From positions 16,001,987-16,065,986 of the forward strand of contig CM039139.1 of the NCBI GenBank assembly GCA_022036555.1: a stretch of DNA of 64,000 nucleotides. The letters are read 5' to 3'. Under the pieces are notes generated by a model. It had not been told where the DNA came from. It made no database searches and was given only the letters and a program-made list of their open reading frames with translations. The translations under genes were made by a program, and so were the position numbers. Within the stretch, counting starts at the first letter, position 1. The number at the start of each line of letters is the position of its first letter. The stretch is from Microstegium vimineum (taxonomy: Eukaryota; Streptophyta; Magnoliopsida; Poales; Poaceae). Shown here one piece after another: positions 1 through 12,485 of the stretch.

Positions 1-1
1 G

Positions 2-211
2 GTAGAATATGCTCACAACAATAGGTCAAGTGGTGCTGTCAAACACATTGACATAAAGTACTATGTTGTGAAAGATAAACTTCGGGATCATATCATAAAT
101 CTTGAGCATATACGAACAGAAAAGATGCTAGCGGATCCGCTCACAAAAGGCCTTCCACCCAGTGTGTTCAGAGGACACATAGCTGGCATGGGTTTAAGGG
201 AGAGCCTATGA
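2..211 (+). CDS. Copia retrotransposon polyprotein, C-terminal end (partial)
   Basis: The open frame enters from the left edge and stops with TGA at 209-211. The peptide includes the RNase H tail typical of Ty1-Copia Pol: a VKHIDIKYY-type motif, then an LRDHI..LEHIRTEKMLADPLTKGL stretch and a short basic end. In Copia elements this region degrades the RNA strand during reverse transcription and is the last part of the polyprotein. A polypurine tract and an LTR follow, as expected for the 3' end of an element on the plus strand. Gag, protease, integrase and most of the reverse transcriptase lie outside the window. No break is visible in this short part. Confidence 0.9.
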   Translation, partial: VEYAHNNRSSGAVKHIDIKYYVVKDKLRDHIINLEHIRTEKMLADPLTKGLPPSVFRGHIAGMGLRESL

Positions 212-410
212 TTCCCGAAGAATAAGAAGAGCCCAGAATGATAAAAAGTTTATTTCCAAAATAGAAAGGTGTGTAGTAGCTGTTAGTCTAATGACATGAA
301 TTGTTGTGACGATGAAGCATGCTCTATATACTAATCTGTGATGGAATTGAAAAGAATTGGAATATTGAACTCGAATGAGAATTGAAGAATAAAAAGAATT
401 GTGTGAGATA

Positions 411-420
411 TAGGGGGAGA
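411..420 (+). other. Polypurine tract of the Copia element
   Basis: The tract TAGGGGGAGA lies immediately upstream of the TGTTGA start of the LTR. This is the normal position of the plus-strand primer in Copia elements. The preceding 212-410 is untranslated element sequence in which I see no other feature. Confidence 0.8.
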
Positions 421-421
421 A

Positions 422-906
422 TGTTGAAATTAGATCTCCTACCGTTAGGCCCAACGGACTAACGGGCGCTAGGTCTGCGCCCTGATCGGGGGCACCCAAC
501 CTTGTGGTTGGTGGGCCCCCGTCGCACAGCGCTATAAAGACTAGGTGGGGGCCGGGGCGCTAGGCACGAGACAAGAGATTGACCTAGCCGCCGCCAGTTC
601 CCCACCGACATCTAAAACCCTAGACCGATCCGAAGAGGGGCGCTGCCAGCGACGGGAAGCACCACCATCGCCGGCGAGCACCCAGACGTGACCACAGACG
701 CTACGATGGCCATGGAAGGTGGCGGCTCTACCTCCAACTCCAACCCTGACCCCGGCACAACCGCCGCCGCCACTGCACCTCCTGCTGTGGACTCCTCTGG
801 TCTGTTTTCTATCATCATCTCTCTCTGTGCACATCTCATGACATATCTATCTACGTACTCGAATCTCCATTGGATTCGCTCCTAGACGATCCTAGAAACT
901 CTAACA
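422..906 (+). mobile_element. 3' LTR of the Copia element
   Basis: The LTR starts TGTTGAAATTAGATC right after the polypurine tract. It probably ends at CTAACA (906), because the last bases read in reverse (TGTTAGAGTTTC) resemble the start. A TATA motif (TATAAA, 533-538) and a GC-rich R/U5-like part sit inside. The 5' LTR is off the window, so neither the exact end nor the target-site duplication can be checked. The length of about 485 bp is an estimate. Confidence 0.7.
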
Positions 907-1302
907 TTGAGGACTTTACCTTAGCTTTGCAATCTGCAGCCCGGGGCATTGGCTACCAACCACAGAAGTTCAATCTTGGACATCAGGACATGGTCACAAG
1001 GCTATGTCGTTGCTTCTACAATGTCGGTCATCAAAATCCAAGCATTCGCTCGTGAAAGTCGCGTCTCATGGCATAGCTATCACGCAAATACATCAACCAA
1101 TTCCACTTCCTTGCAAGCATTGTTAATCGCATAAGAAATATTAGGTCAATGCTTGCGCGTACTTTGCTAATAAAATTGCTTGCACGTACGAGCAAGAAGA
1201 AAAACGGTGCCATATTGAAGAGATGTATATATATACTGTATATAATAAACAAACCCTTTGCCTTCCGTTTGTGTACGTTAGCACGCGAGTGTTGTGGAGG
1301 AA
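907..1302 (+). other. Upstream region of the MFS gene
   Basis: No gene is visible. An alternating TA stretch (TATATATATA, 1226-1235) lies about 70 bp upstream of the start codon at 1303 and could serve as the TATA element. The remainder shows no recognisable repeat. Confidence 0.35.
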
Positions 1303-2965
1303 ATGGGGAGCAGCGCGGCGCAGCAGCGTAGGCGGCAATGGACCCTGGCTCTGGTGACCGCGGCGGCGCTGCTGGAGCGTGCGGACGAGGCGCTGCTTCC
1401 CGCGGTGTACAAGGAGGTAGGCGAGGCGCTGGGTGCGTCGCCCACCGCGCTGGGCTCCCTCACGCTGTGCCGCGCGCTCGTGCAGGCCCTGTGCTACCCG
1501 CTCGCGACGTGCGCCGCGGCGCGCTACGACCGCGCGCGCGTCGTCGCCGCCGGGGCATTCCTCTGGGCCGTTGCCACGCTGCTCGTCGGCGCCTCGGGCA
1601 CGTTTCTCCAGGTCAGTGACTTCCACGAGTAGTTTGGTGTCGTTTCCCCACCCACTGGCCACCGCACACTGGCAAAGGGGGGCATTCCAAACAGTTTTTT
1701 TTTTTTGTTCCTTCGGCTTTAGCGATTGCTGCACGTATATATGTTGCAGATGGCGTTGGCCAGGGGCTTCAACGGCGTCGGGCTGGCGCTCGTTGTGCCG
1801 GCGATCTACTCCCTGGTGGCCGACTACAGCGACGACGCCACGCGTGGCACGGCGTTCGGGTGGGTGGCGATGGCGCTAAGCATGGGCCATGTCGCGGGGA
1901 ACACCCTCGGCGTGCTGCTAGCGGCCACGAGCTTCCTCGGCGTACCAGGTTGGAGGCTGGCGTTCTACGCCCTCGCCTTGGTCAGCGCCTCGATCGCCGC
2001 CCTGACGTGGCTGCTCGGCGCCGACCCCCGCCCGTCAGCGCGAAGGCCGCCACGGCCGCGGCCACGCTGGCCCAGCTCGCCCGGGAAGCCAAGGACGTGG
2101 TGAAGGTGCCGACGTTCCAGCTCATCGTGGCGCAGGGCGTGGCTGGGTCGGTGCCGTGGTCGGCGCTCGGCTTCGTCGCCATGTGGCTGGAACTCGTCGG
2201 GTTCACGCACTGGCAGACGAGCGTGCTCACCAACCTCAACAGCCTCGCCAACGCGCTCGGCGCGCTGCTCGCGGGGTTCGCCGGGGACCCAGTGGCGCGG
2301 CGGTTCCCCAACACGGGCAGGATCGCGATTGCGCAGGTGTGCACCGCGTCGAGCGTCCCGCTCGCCGCCGTCATGCTGCTCGGGCTCCCCGACAACCCCT
2401 CCGCGGGGGCCGCGTACGCCGCCGCGTTCTTCATCTTCGGCATCGTCTCGCCCTGGTGCTCCGCCGCCACAAACAAGTGAGAAAGTGACACCACCCACGG
2501 TAGAAGGGCTTTTTGCTCCCGTCTAGCAACTCGCTCACCGCGCAGTCCTTTTGCAGCCCAATTTTCGCGGAGATCGTGCCGGAGAAGGCGAGGACGACGG
2601 TGTACGCGTTGGACAGGTGCTTCGAGACGGTGTTCGCCTCGTTCGCGCCGCCCCTCGTGGGCATCCTGGCGGAGCGCGTCTTCGGGTACCAACCGGCCGC
2701 GTCCAGCACGAGCGTGGAGGCTGACAGGGAGAACGCCGCCGCTCTCGGCAAGGCGGTCTTCGCAGAGATTGCCGTGCCGATGATCGTCTGTTGCCTCACC
2801 TACACCGCGCTGTACTGGACTTACCCCGCGGACAGACAGCACGCGCAGACGGCCGCTCTGGAGGCGGCGGGGGATCAGGAATGCGACTGCGAAGCAAGTT
2901 TAGTTGCCCATGCTGCAGGAGCCGAGGGCTTGAACCAGGCGCTACTTGCCGGGCCAAGAACGTAG
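1303..2965 (+). CDS. Major facilitator superfamily transporter (frameshifted in exon 2)
   Basis: Exons by splice sites and frame: 1303-1611, 1750-2476, 2557-2965; the intact protein would have about 480 residues. It is an integral membrane protein with many hydrophobic, Ala/Leu/Val-rich segments. The family marks are an RALVQALCYPLA segment in the N-half, an ARGFNGVGLALVVPAIYSLVAD segment, and a C-half NNPIFAEIVPEKART..YALDRCFE block. The last block is typical of the plant MFS group including Arabidopsis At4g36790 and At1g78130 (UNE2). The substrate is unknown. Asn-Asn of NNPIF is rebuilt exactly across intron 2. In exon 2 the frame shifts near 2031-2034: one base is missing in a C run between the GADP and SAKAA parts, so the uncorrected frame ends at about residue 221. 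ATG 1303 is preferred over an in-frame GTG at 1294. Family assignment is firm; the subgroup is from memory. Confidence 0.8.
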
Positions 2966-4100
2966 TAGTAAATTCTCAAGAATACATACTTGCCTGGCAA
3001 ACCAATGGACATATTCGGTATACAAGCATTCCAAATACCAAAGATTTATTGTGCTGTATGTAAAAAACATGCTGTTGAATTGTTTCAAGGCAATTAAATT
3101 CATACATGTATATACTTCTAGAATTTGGTATTTCAGTCACGACTGATGTTTGTTTCATCCAAATATTTATTGTACTGTAAAAACATGCTGTTGAATTGTT
3201 TTAATTCAAATATAATCACACACATATATACTTCTAGAATTTGGTATTTCAGTTATGGCTCATGTTTCATCCTAGTGCAATCGGTGCCTATCTGTTCAGC
3301 CTTTAAACAGGAGTGAACTGCAAAAAAAAAAAAAAAAAAAAAAAACTCTCAAACAGGAGTAGCTGACATAGCTGAGACATGAATGGTTTCATGACAAGTG
3401 CCCAGTAGAGATAATATGGTGGGGATAAATCGGCTAGGCTGAATTACGACGGTCATAAAAATTACGCTACAGTCGGTAATTACAGGAAAAGAGAACAAAG
3501 GAAAGGAGCTATGACAAGGGATCGATTAATTTTAAGTCCTTTAAACTGAACAAACTTCTATAAAGCAAGATTCCACATGCTGTCACATAGATTATTCCCT
3601 TTATAAACCAATTACAGAAGAAAAAGGAAGAAGTGAAAATACGAGCAACCATTCATCAACCCACTAAATTTGTTTCCAGTGCTCCACTGATCAACCCTGC
3701 ATCAAGCCAAATAATTTTGTTAGGAGTTGGGGCAGAACTAATTAGGACAATCATGTTTGGCATTATTGCATCAAGTTCAAAAGGTGGTTCACGATAGGAA
3801 AGGGGAAATGAACTTTTCAAAAATCACCAAGAACGATAAATATGATCTTTGCAAACAATAAATCAGAACAAAGATAGCATTTACAAACGCAGTATGAATA
3901 TAGAAATATAACTGAAGCCTACATAATAACTTAACAATTGGACAATGTTAATACGCTTGAACAAGATAATACTGACACAAGGATTTGGTGAAGTTAAATA
4001 CAACAAAAAGGATGAATTAATAAGAATATTAATAGAAGAAATAACATCTGGAAGAAAGATTTGGAAAGTGTGCTCACCTACTTACAAATTCAAGAAAGTT
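2966..4100. other. Convergent intergenic region (3' UTRs of MFS and RR21)
   Basis: No coding potential is seen. The stretch holds the 3' UTRs of two converging genes, a tandem duplication at about 3031-3272 and a poly(A) run near 3321-3344. From about 3500 the sequence is AT-rich on the RR21 side. Confidence 0.6.
3031..3272. repeat. Diverged tandem duplication, period about 116 bp
   Basis: Two adjacent units share ACATGCTGTTGAATTGTTT (3067 and 3183) and CTTCTAGAATTTGGTATTTC, and both end near TGTTTCATCC. The units differ by several substitutions and small indels, so the duplication is not recent. It lies in the 3' flank or UTR of the MFS gene. Confidence 0.8.
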
Positions 4101-7100
4101 TCACATCTGTCCACTACATCCGAATATGTCGGGGTTCACTATGTCTCCACTGTTTCCAATGCTGTGGCTCAAGTTGTTAGTTGGAGATTCAACCTCATCC
4201 ACTGCAAAGCGGCTTGGAATGCAAGTGCCTTTCCCGACAAACCCATGATTCCTCCCTCGTCCTTGGTCAGGCAACTTGCCAAGGGCAGAACTCTGGAAGT
4301 TAGATGAAGTGGAACCAGGGTGGCCTTGCCCAAGAGAATTTCCAAAACTATCAAAATCTTGTGAAGGCGACCAGCTGCCGCTAATATCATTTTGACTCTG
4401 CAGTAAACCATACTGCAGATTTTTGGACTGAGAAGAGAGCAAGCCAGAGTCCAAACTGGTGCTGCCACCAATATAGCCATAACTACGACTCAGCGAGTCA
4501 GTGCTCTCAGTCTTTAGAACACCTGGTGGTCTTGAGCTAACTCCCATAGCATTCTGATTAACCACATAAGGAATATTCCCACTTTGAAAATTACTAATTC
4601 CTGGTGAAGGCATTGCATTTGAGCTGTGGTTCAAGAGACCAGGAAGATTTGCTCCATGGCTACTAATCAAAGGCTGACTTGTTGAAGCTTGATTAACCAT
4701 ATCAAGCCCACCCAACAGACTGGTTGACGGTGAAGGTGATCTAAGAAGAGGTTCATGTTTCATGGATGGAGGAATTGATGCCAAATAACTTGAGGATTGA
4801 GATGGTATAATCAAGGATTTTGATTAGGTGAGATACCCTCACTAGATGGGAATGCATTTAACGACTGAGATGGCATAACTACACCAGAAGGTTTGACATC
4901 AATATTGTGAAGGGTTCCTGGCAGCAAGGTGTCTGGCTGTTGCTGCAGTTCATGCAATAACATATTGCTATTTTGAGAATTGCCCACATTTCCCAATGTG
5001 CTTGGTGAATCAGTCATACCAAGTTTGTTATTGGGCCAAGCTGCAAAAGATGGCAATCCTCCAACTGCTGGGTTGCTTTGAGGGAATGCACCATATGTGT
5101 TATTCTGACACTTGTATATGGGTTGACCAAATGCTATTTCTCTCTCTCCATGGGGCTTGTTGCCTTTGATCGCAGCCAGTCGCAAAGATGATTGGTCCCT
5201 TCCAGGCAATGCCAAACTGCTTGTAGGTCGACCAAGGAGTTCATCCTGCAGAGCAGCCAGAGCTTGAGGAGGGATCTGACCAGAAGCAGCCAAAGCTTGG
5301 AATTCCAGTCCTCCTAACGGAGCAACTTTAGCACTAGAAGCAGGCGCAACAAATGGATGAGGTATTCCTGCATGATGCTGAGCAATTCTCTTCAGGTAGA
5401 GTCTGAATTTCTGCACATAGAAAAAAAAAATGCTTCATATCACCATTGATGTCTTAGGCTATGAAGTTATTAAATATTGGTTGGATTTGGAGCTCAACAA
5501 CAGCCAATAGAAACTAGTAAAATTAATGGTATTACATAGGGTGATAGGGCAGATTCAAAATGCTTAATAAAAAGAGGATAGATGAACCTCATCTAATCAG
5601 TTTCAGACCAATGTCTACAGTTAAATATTTATGAAAAATAGTGTCAAAAGTTGTTTGTTTTTGTGATATGCACCATGGAGAACTGGGGAAGTCATTTTTT
5701 TAGTAACATGTTTTCAGTCAAACAATGAATAGTATGACCGTTTGGTGCAATTACATGCATTCTACAATGAAATAATAGATGTTAACAATAAAAGCACAAG
5801 GCACTCAAATCTGGGTTCACTTTGGCAGGAAGCAATCTATTTATATCACTAACATGTCCAGATTAAAGTTTCAAAAAATCTATATTAAATTTAGGTAGAA
5901 TAATGAGGTGTAAAATGTACAGGTGCATAAGCGGCAACATCATGTACATAATAAAGATAAAGGTGGTACTAAAACAGGTAATGTGATCAGAAGCTGGAAA
6001 CCAAACCTGCAAATGGCTGGCAACATTTTCCCTGGTTAAGCCAGGGACATTCATCAATTCCAAAATTTTCTTTGGAACAGCTTCTGCAGAAAATATAAAA
6101 CAAATATAAGCATGATGGAGAAGAGATGACTTCGTTCTAAGGTTCAGGTTTTTTACAGTAATAAATCAAGAAGGTACATAACTGGCAATATGAATTTATT
6201 ACAGCAAATTCCTGTAAATAGAAGTAAGAACAACAAATACAAGTAGCAAAATCTTACTGTCTATTCCGAGGTGATTGACTGCATTCACAAATTGTTGATG
6301 AAGCTCAACTGACCAAACAACTCTTGGTTTCTTTGATGTAGAAGAAGGATCGCCATTTTCTAGGTCGGTTTCATCATCTTCTTTCTCTCTTTTCTTTTTC
6401 TGAGATTTCCAGCTGCCATCACCTCCATCATTTGCAGAGGAAGCATATTCATTATCATTATTGGTTGCTCTGTTACGATCGGTATCATCTAGGCTACCAG
6501 AATGCTCATGATCCTTGTTTTCATTAAATTTTTTCCTAACAACATGTTGCCAGATGTTTTTCAACTCCTCCATTCTGACAGGTTTTATTAAATAGTCACA
6601 TGCTCCATGCTTAATTCCCTTCATTACAATATCCGTTCTTGAATCAGCAGACATCACTGCAAGTTTCGTCAACAATTATTAGTGATGTGTTCCAACACCA
6701 CATGTTAACATACTGAACAGAAAAACAGGAAGAAATATATACTCACTGATAACTGGAAGGTCCATCTCAAGGCCTACAAGTTCAAGTAGCCTGAATCCAT
6801 CCATATCCGGCATGTGGACATCACTTATTATAACATCAAAACCACGCCTATTCTCTCGCAACATAGTTAGTGCTCTTGTAGCCTGAGGACATGTTGTCAC
6901 TGTAAACCAAAAGAAGAAAAGGTCAACAAGGTTTAAACTTTAAAGAACATATGCAAGTTAAATTCAATGACATGAATCAAGCAAATTTTGAGACGGCACA
7001 TCCGTATTATTCAAGAACAAGCTAATCTAGCTAGATTCTGTCCCTGGGAAATAGAAAAAAGTTACTGAAAATGTGGATCTAAAAGAAAACAAATAAAACC

Positions 7101-8415
7101 CATCACATGCACAATTGTGTCATGGAGCAACAAGAATAGAAAAAAAAATACAAATTCAAAACCACACTGGTAACAACAAGAATTGGATTATATATTTGAA
7201 TTCCAACTTAATGGGGGAAAAACATATCACGTCCTGATGCTTGTTGTGGCTTAGTCATGCATACCCAGCTGACCGGTATCAATATGAGCAACAATGGCTA
7301 AGGAAAGCATGCTCAGTAATTTCTCACGCTTTGCATTTGATTAACATTTAGGGGCCTATCCCTATGTCTAGTATTTTGCACTTTCTTAGATCTACCAAAA
7401 TAGCAGCGTCATCGAAATAATGGATTCAACAGTTTTAGTTAGCTTCTAAAGCAAGCTGCACAAGGATATGTCCAGAAGACGACAAACACATCAGGAAATG
7501 AAAATAGAAAGATACGATATCACCAATCCCTGAAAAACAAATTTAAACCTGGTTCCCCCCCACTCATTTTCCCGTGCATGCATGTGGTGCTAGCGCCAAC
7601 AACAGAATCACAAGAAACAAACATTTCAAGGAATTATGGGTTTCATATACATGGATATTCCCATACTAAATGCAACACAGCATGTCTGCATCCAAAGAGT
7701 ATTCTCATTTAAACATAGGCCTAATATATGATTATCAGGACGTGCGAGGTAGTGACAGGTGCATCACTGATACACCACATATATACATACATGATACAAT
7801 AGTGGTGGAATCCGAATTTAGCTGCGGCAAATCCTCGAAATCTAATCTTGATACTTCGATAAATGCATAAGCACTCCGAGTAACAAGCAGCAGCAGTAGC
7901 TAGGCACGTACACAGATTTCCCACATATAACGCATCCACTCAGATCTTCCTATGCAAATATATACAATCAAATCATACTACGCCCAAATACATACGTGTT
8001 AAAATTTACTTAAAACACCCGTTAGAATACTAAAGGTTTCTTAGATAGTTAGATTGATAACGGAACACCTCAAAATTCCCCACAATTTAAGGGAGGAGCG
8101 TGTGAATCGCATAAAGCAGCGCCTTACCGGACTACAAACAGATAAACCCGTAGCAAGGCATGAAACAGAAGCAAACATATATATTATTCTTAATAACAGA
8201 TAGGAACACGAAGCAATCAATCGCCTCGCGGAGGCACGCCAAAGCAACCGAACCGAAACGAGGGGAGAAGGAGAGGAGCGGGGCAGTTGCTCACCGTCGT
8301 ATCTGCACTCAACGAGCATCCTCTTGAGCACGAGGAGGCACGTCGGGTCGTCGTCCACAACCAGCACCTTCATCCCCACGGGGAACTCCCCTCCCCGCGC
8401 CTCTGCCGCCGCCAT
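4101..8415 (-). CDS. RR21: Type-B cytokinin response regulator, ORR21-like (frameshifted in last exon)
   Basis: Exons on the minus strand: 8415-8295, 6899-6747, 6656-6258, 6083-6007, 5410-4101. The intact product would be 686 aa, close to rice ORR21. It is a nuclear transcription factor ending the His-Asp cytokinin phosphorelay. The receiver domain (about 15-130) has acidic D21/D22, phospho-acceptor D67 in ISDVHMPDMDG and K116 in YLIKPV. An acidic, Ser-rich and basic linker (KKKREKEDD) follows. The GARP/Myb-like DNA-binding domain (about 200-258) runs from KKPRVVWSVELHQQF through NVPGLTRENVASHLQKFRLYL. The C-terminal half is Gln/Ser/Asn-rich, as in activation domains. One base is missing at about 4814 (CCTTG where CCTTTG would restore NQNPLIIPSQ), which makes TGA after residue 449. 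If real, receiver and DNA binding remain but the activation region is lost. Intron 1 is 1.4 kb. Confidence 0.93.
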
Positions 8416-10240
8416 CTCCTATATCGAGAAAACGGAGACCTCACCTCGCTCCCTCCCGTCCCAATCACACCTCCATCGCCGCCGTAGATCCGGCGCCTAG
8501 CCGCTCGCCAGCCCGCGCCTCGGGAGCCGCCGCTGATTCAGAGACAGAAGCCGCAGGCACGGGCGGGGAAAGGGAACAGCGAGGCAGGGAGGGAGGGAGG
8601 AAGGGGTGGGGCGGGGAGGAGGAGACTAAATCGCTAAGCGTGATTAATAAAGCCAGTAAATCACGCGATTACTAGTTACTACTACTACTGCTAATGACGC
8701 CGCTGGCGACAGGGCTGCTGCGGCCTGCGGCTGCGGTTGCGGCTGGCTGCGCGTTCTCAACTTCTCTCTCGTCCCTGTCTCCCGCTTGCTTCCCACTTGC
8801 GGCGGGGCGGGCCGGTCCGCGGCGCCCTTTTCTCTCTCTCGAGATGGCTGCGTCTGCGTGCGCGCTTAGCTGGCTGCTACCGGGTGCTTCCTTTCAAAAA
8901 CGGCTCGCATTGATTTTGTTTTGATTTTTTCCATTTTTTTGAAGCTCCCATACATGGTAATGAGCTTTCCATCTTTTGCGACTTTCTACCGATCAGGACT
9001 CTTGCTGGATTGCCTCAGCTGAAGTTGGTGAGGAGTGCTTGAAGTTTCCTTTTTGTGCTTGTCATTCTTAGGAGGTTGATTTATGAAGGCGTGTTTTCGA
9101 ATTTGAAATTTGAACTCACCTGTACAAATTAGAAGGGTGGGGTCGGGCGACGGCGGGGTCACCGGAGGCGGGGACGATGGACGAGGGGCCCGGTGGTGGG
9201 GACGAGTCGAACGACAGCGAACGAGGCATGGGGCCACCAAGCGGGCAACGAAGGACAGATAGTTGTGAGAAGCCGGCGGCGGGGACGAGGAGTCGCCGAA
9301 GATGTAGGTATGTAGACGACTGGAATTAGGGAAGGGCGGAGACTAGAGAAGGAATTGTGGGATGGGCGGCTGGCGGCGTGGTCGTCGGTGACCAGGACGA
9401 CGAACGAGGCGGGCGAGGCAGTTGCGGAAGACAAAAAGACGAGGAAAAAAACCATGTGCAGGTACCGTATTTATAGAGACGAGCTCACGTCAGGGATGAC
9501 CTCCGTACAAAGTGATTACACCTATACAAACAAACTTCCTTGTAACTCGAAATTGAAAAGTTAAAATTTCTTGAAGTGCTAGTCTTATAAATGAGTCCTA
9601 AAGTTTGGTCCGATCGTACTGTAAATAAACATAGGCACACTTTTTTATTTTACAATGTTTTATTAAAATTTTGAAAACCCTATTATGAAACCAAATAGGT
9701 GCACATAACAACACTTGATTGCATTGAGCCTTTGGACTTTGGTCCATCAATACTGTGTTTTTTCTTTTCATTTGTTTCTTGCCCAAAGACATTTGAGCGA
9801 CCATATTTGTCCCATATTTTAAGATCACCCTATCTTATTGACGCAACTGAAGCGGCTTAACTATCGCTAGCAATTCTATTACTCTCCAATTAGAGAAACA
9901 GGTGAAGCTGCTATCTTGAGGACCCATGCCTTAGGATAGTGATGGATACCTATTTTCCCCTTTCATGCGAGTCAAAATACTAGTCTATGTCATGACTTTC
10001 CGAGATGAAGCTAAAATTTTAGAGCAATTATTATATTTGACAATTGACAATGCAACCAGCTCAAGGGGCCGAACTTATTATATTGATTGAGAACACCTAT
10101 GAAATATAAAATAATATGTAACCTGAAACGAACATTTGCCCTAAATCATCTCATGAAAATTATTAACATCATTATATCTCATTTGGTTGTTTATAAACAT
10201 GTGCATGCATGATTCTCTCGATTGTATGAGTTAGGTTTTG
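8416..10240. other. RR21 upstream region and repeat-poor intergenic sequence
   Basis: The first 250 bp are GC-rich and, read on the minus strand, CT-rich, as in a grass 5' UTR and proximal promoter. A second GC-rich block (about 9120-9470) is flanked by AT-rich arms and contains no credible ORF. It might be a captured fragment inside a non-autonomous transposon, but the arms match only weakly. Confidence 0.45.
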
Positions 10241-10610
10241 TTTGGGCATCTCCAGCAAGGTCCTTAAATCAAAGCCCATATTTTTTATTTAAAGGTTTTT
10301 CTTATTTTTTTAGTCTTAAATTTGTTGTTCATACTCCAGCAGTAGCCCTCAAATTAGACCCCTCAAATTCTTTAATATACATTGACAATTGAGAACCATC
10401 TATCATCTCTATCAAAAAAAAAAAGAGACATGAAAAAATAGGGGTGAAGCAGGGGCAGCAAATGTAGGGGGTGAAGAGAGAAAAGTAGGGGGCCAACAGA
10501 AATAGGGGGTGTAGTAGGTGGAGTTGATTTATTTGACCTCTACTACTCTTAAATCTAAAGTAATCTAAAGTAGGGACCAAATAGAAGTTATTGTTAGAGA
10601 TGCTCTAAAC
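10241..10610. mobile_element. Non-autonomous TIR element (GCATCTCCAGCA family)
   Basis: The left end TTTGGGCATCTCCAGCAAGG and the right end TTGTTAGAGATGCTCTAAAC form imperfect terminal inverted repeats. Inside are CCCTCAAATTAGACCCCTC-type stretches and short poly-pyrimidine tracts, with no ORF. A relative with the same ends lies in NUP155 intron 3. I cannot assign the superfamily. Confidence 0.6.
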
Positions 10611-10978
10611 TAATTGTTAGCTGTTAAAAACAGCTCTTATGGATCTAAATGCCTGAACTTATAGTCTAACTAATAACTCAAAATAAATTATTTAGCTAAT
10701 ATTTTTTTGGGTACTAAATAAATTATTAATAGCTGATGAAAATTATTAACTGGTACTGCTAATTATATTACCTAGTAGTCGGATCCAAACGGAGCTAAGC
10801 TGGTTTCCTCTAATAATTAGTTGCCTGAATAGTCCGCTAATAAAAAAAACTATTAGCTGGTTTCCTCTAACAATTAGCTGCCCGAATCTAATAAACAGGT
10901 CCTTGTTGTTTGATCTTGAAAATAGCCAACAACTGTATCTCAGGTGAATAGCTAGGTCTGTAAGTCTCGTGTTCATTA

Positions 10979-11393
10979 CTCCCTTCATTTTAAATTATAA
11001 AATGTTAGTTTTTTCAGATCCATAACTTTTGTTATGCACATAGCCATATACTCTCTCCGTCCCTGAAAGAGTCAATTCTTAGAATCCATGCCAGTCAAAC
11101 TTTTTTAACTTTGACTAACTTTATAGAAAAATGTAACAACATTTATGATTTAAAATAAACACCATGTAAAAATATGTTCTTAGATAAATCTAATGATACT
11201 AGTTATATATCATAACTTTTAATATTTTATTCTAGAAATTTGGTCAAAGTTCAAAAGATTTGACTTAGGACAAACCCAAAAATTCATTCTTTCAGGGACG
11301 GAGGGAGTATTATGTTTAGATACATTACAATACTATGAATCTAGAAAGTAGAAATACCAAAATATCTTATAATTTAATTTAGGATAGAGGAAG
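10979..11393. mobile_element. Outer Stowaway-type MITE, interrupted by another MITE
   Basis: The left end CTCCCTTCATTTTAAATTATAA and the right end, read in reverse (CTTCCTCTATCCTAAATTAAATTATAAG), are Stowaway-like inverted repeats. TA flanks both ends (10977-10978 and 11394-11395). Removing the inner element leaves about 158 bp, a normal Stowaway size. There is no ORF. Confidence 0.7.
11051..11307. mobile_element. Inner Stowaway MITE
   Basis: The ends CTCTCTCCGTCCCTGAAAGA and TCTTTCAGGGACGGAGGGAG are inverted repeats, flanked by TA at 11049-11050 and 11308-11309. The interior is AT-rich without coding potential. The element sits inside the outer MITE 10979-11393, so it inserted later. Confidence 0.85.
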
Positions 11394-12295
11394 TAATATT
11401 TTGTGTTAGCTAGCAAAAAATCCATCACGCGCCAGCCAATGCGTTGCTATAATGGAAAAAAACAGTTTGTATGCGTGGAAAATGATGTGCGTTACGGTTT
11501 GGACCTCGCAGATTATCAAATATGATTATGTGATTTGTCACTGGTGAAGCCGTGCAAGCATGGCCGTCGCCCGTCGCCTTCCAACACCTGGGGCCTGGTG
11601 GGGGCTGGGTGCAAGGCGCGGCCACAAGGTGGGTCACACGGCGCCCGCCAGGGAGAGGGAGGCGCAGCCGGCAGACCATAGCTCAATGACTGCGCGTCTA
11701 TACGTCATGATTGGTCAAGGTTTACCTGCGGTTGAGGGATCGGATCCTTTGAGTTTGAGATGTGTGCGTGACAACTGACAACTGACAAGCGCTGCATGTG
11801 ACGGGACTGGACTGCTCGGGCTGTGCAAGTGCAACACACGGCCGGACGGTCGAGAGGCGAACAAGTGCAAGTGCTACTAGGCTGACATGCTGGCACCACA
11901 GCCAGCAGTCCAGGGCAGAGGACACGAGCATGATGGGCGAATCATGTGAGTTCTCCTGGCACTTGGCGACCTACTTGGCTGGTTGATTAATCGAGCATGG
12001 TCTACTTGTTACAAAAGAGTACTAATGTGCAACTGTATATAATAAACAAATGTTGCAATCTGATAATATATCTTCTAGGCGTAGGATTCATATATTCATT
12101 CATTCGGTACCCCATGGCTACCGTGAAGTGGAGTACCTGATTCAGTCCCCAGGATGGAAAACTCCATGTAGTCCCAAGTCCCAACCAGAACTGATGAACA
12201 AGACATTCAGCAACCGAAAGAAACTTTTATGCAATTGGAGCAACTCACCCGAGTTTCTTTCCTCTAATTTTTGTAGGGCATTGAGAAAATATATG

Positions 12296-12420
12296 CCTTG
12301 TTCGCTAGATTTATCAGTCGGTTTATCAGCCACCGAAACAGTGTTTTTCTCTCACAGAAAAATAGTAAAAAGCAGCATCAGCCGGCTTATCAGCCAAAAA
12401 ACGACCAAGCGAACATGCCG
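12296..12420. mobile_element. Short hAT-like MITE (TTCGCT..CTTATCAGCC family), copy 1
   Basis: The left part TTGTTCGCTAGATTTATCAG and the right part GGCTTATCAGCC..CAAGCGAACATG form imperfect inverted repeats. The middle holds ACCGAAACAGTGTTTTTCTCTCAC. Related copies lie at about 24103-24200, 24404-24500 and 45847-45964. Confidence 0.7.
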
Positions 12421-12485
12421 ATAATGTACGACTTCAGGCAATAGTTGCCCATGCAGATTGATTTGATAAAAGGTAGTCTTTAACC

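Noticed and set aside
1982..2842. 286-codon antisense frame over the MFS gene
   Set aside because: The sense strand has a clear transporter. The antisense translation is Arg/Gly-rich and non-protein-like.
9120..9470. GC-rich block that might be a gene fragment in a Pack-MULE
   Set aside because: The flanking arms match only weakly, and the block has no domain or splice pattern, so I do not call it.
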